A stretch of 28,777 nt of DNA from DAOTTX01 sp034437515 (GTDB lineage Bacteria > Chloroflexota > Anaerolineae > Aggregatilineales > Phototrophicaceae): positions 1-28,777 of the forward strand of contig DAOTTX010000013.1 of assembly GCA_034437515.1 (NCBI GenBank), given 5' to 3'. The notes under the pieces are model-generated. The model was not told the origin of the DNA and searched no databases. It worked only from the letters and a program-made list of their open reading frames with translations. Positions 28,583 to 28,777 of the stretch are shown here, piece after piece. Made by a program: the position numbers and the translations under genes. The number at the start of each line of letters is the position of its first letter. Positions within the stretch are counted from its first letter, which is position 1.

Positions 28583-28777
28583 CTAATTGGTATCGACCGT
28601 GAACGTCGCCGCCGGGGAGTCGCCGTTGACATCCGTCCATTGCAGGTAGCCGCCCGGCCCCCACAGGCGCATCCACATCTCGTAGTCGCCATCAATGACA
28701 GACTTAGCAGGCGTCAGTGTGCAGGTGGTCGCATCGCAGATGTCGGTCGCATCCACCCAATCGTAGAAGGCGGTGTA
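28583..28777 (-). CDS. C-terminal part of a secreted multidomain protein (partial)
   Basis: The last 64 residues of a gene that runs off the right edge, ending in TAG at 28585-28583. It reads YTAFYDWVDATDICDATTCTLTPAKSVIDGDYEMWMRLWGPGGYLQWTDVNGDSPAATFTVDTN. This is a beta-sandwich-like end domain with a close Cys pair (IC-x4-C), a G-x-Y-x-M-W-M-R-L-W-G-P-G-G-Y strand pair and a final FTV strand. It resembles extracellular domains often repeated at the ends of large secreted proteins of Chloroflexota-type bacteria. The nature of the whole protein cannot be told. A long hairpin just beyond the stop probably ends its message. Confidence 0.6.
   Translation of the reverse strand, partial: YTAFYDWVDATDICDATTCTLTPAKSVIDGDYEMWMRLWGPGGYLQWTDVNGDSPAATFTVDTN

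Noticed and set aside
28316..28586. Several short frames after dnaN
   Set aside because: They overlap the two hairpins and lack ribosome sites or recognisable content.
1..28777. CRISPR array, tRNA or rRNA genes
   Set aside because: No regularly spaced repeats longer than two copies and no cloverleaf or rRNA-like sequence noticed on either strand; a covariance-model scan could not be run.

Overview
The window looks like a chromosomal stretch from a free-living, moderately GC-rich bacterium, most probably a member of the Chloroflexota (Anaerolineae-like). This placement is an inference from gene content. The supporting features are several secreted proteins with signal peptides but no lipobox, a small STAS/SpoIIAA-like protein, two GT4 glycosyltransferases, a GT-C-like polytopic membrane protein, a vitamin K-dependent gamma-carboxylase (VKGC/HTTM) homologue, and a Cys-pair beta domain at the right edge. 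No marker RNA gene is present to confirm it. I see no tRNA, rRNA, CRISPR array, transposase or integrase.

Layout. Positions 1-594 carry no convincing gene, but hold a palindromic interspersed repeat between 33-bp direct repeats, and two palindromes before a MaoC-type hydratase gene (595-1062). On the minus strand follow galE, a STAS-like gene, and a coupled pair made of a secreted protein and a short FAD amine-oxidase-like protein (1121-4537). A plus-strand pair of small membrane proteins (4725-5965) converges with a minus-strand pair: a GT4 glycosyltransferase and a membrane-anchored stalk protein (5962-8315). A small AT-rich-led gene (8522-8848) converges with two coupled secreted proteins, one made of 13 TPR repeats (8859-11548). 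After a 115-aa unknown and a 226-bp element with terminal inverted repeats comes a plus-strand run: a GT-C-like membrane protein, a MocR/GntR regulator, a degenerate receiver-domain protein, a GT4 glycosyltransferase and a polyprenyl-phosphate sugar transferase (12521-19230).

From 22790 down to 19520 (minus) lies a tightly overlapping three-gene unit: a truncated Cys-less AhpD/CMD-like protein, a GAF histidine kinase, and the VKGC homologue. A flavin monooxygenase is divergent from it. A frameshifted remnant of an alpha/beta-hydrolase, a short-chain dehydrogenase, a LexA-type DNA-binding domain without the peptidase, an SbcD/Mre11 nuclease without SbcC, and dnaN follow. The right edge cuts a secreted-protein gene on the minus strand (28583-28777).

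How it fits together. GalE, the two GT4 enzymes, the polyprenyl-phosphate sugar transferase and the GT-C-like protein suggest cell-surface or exopolysaccharide synthesis, although they are scattered. The LexA-like protein, SbcD and DnaN form a small DNA-maintenance neighbourhood. The most unusual unit is the sensor kinase translationally overlapping a VKGC homologue that keeps the residues known to matter in the human enzyme. Secondary points of interest are the MocR/pseudo-receiver pair, the insertion-like palindromic elements with long imperfect flanking direct repeats, and genes whose extended -10 promoter touches or nearly touches the start codon.
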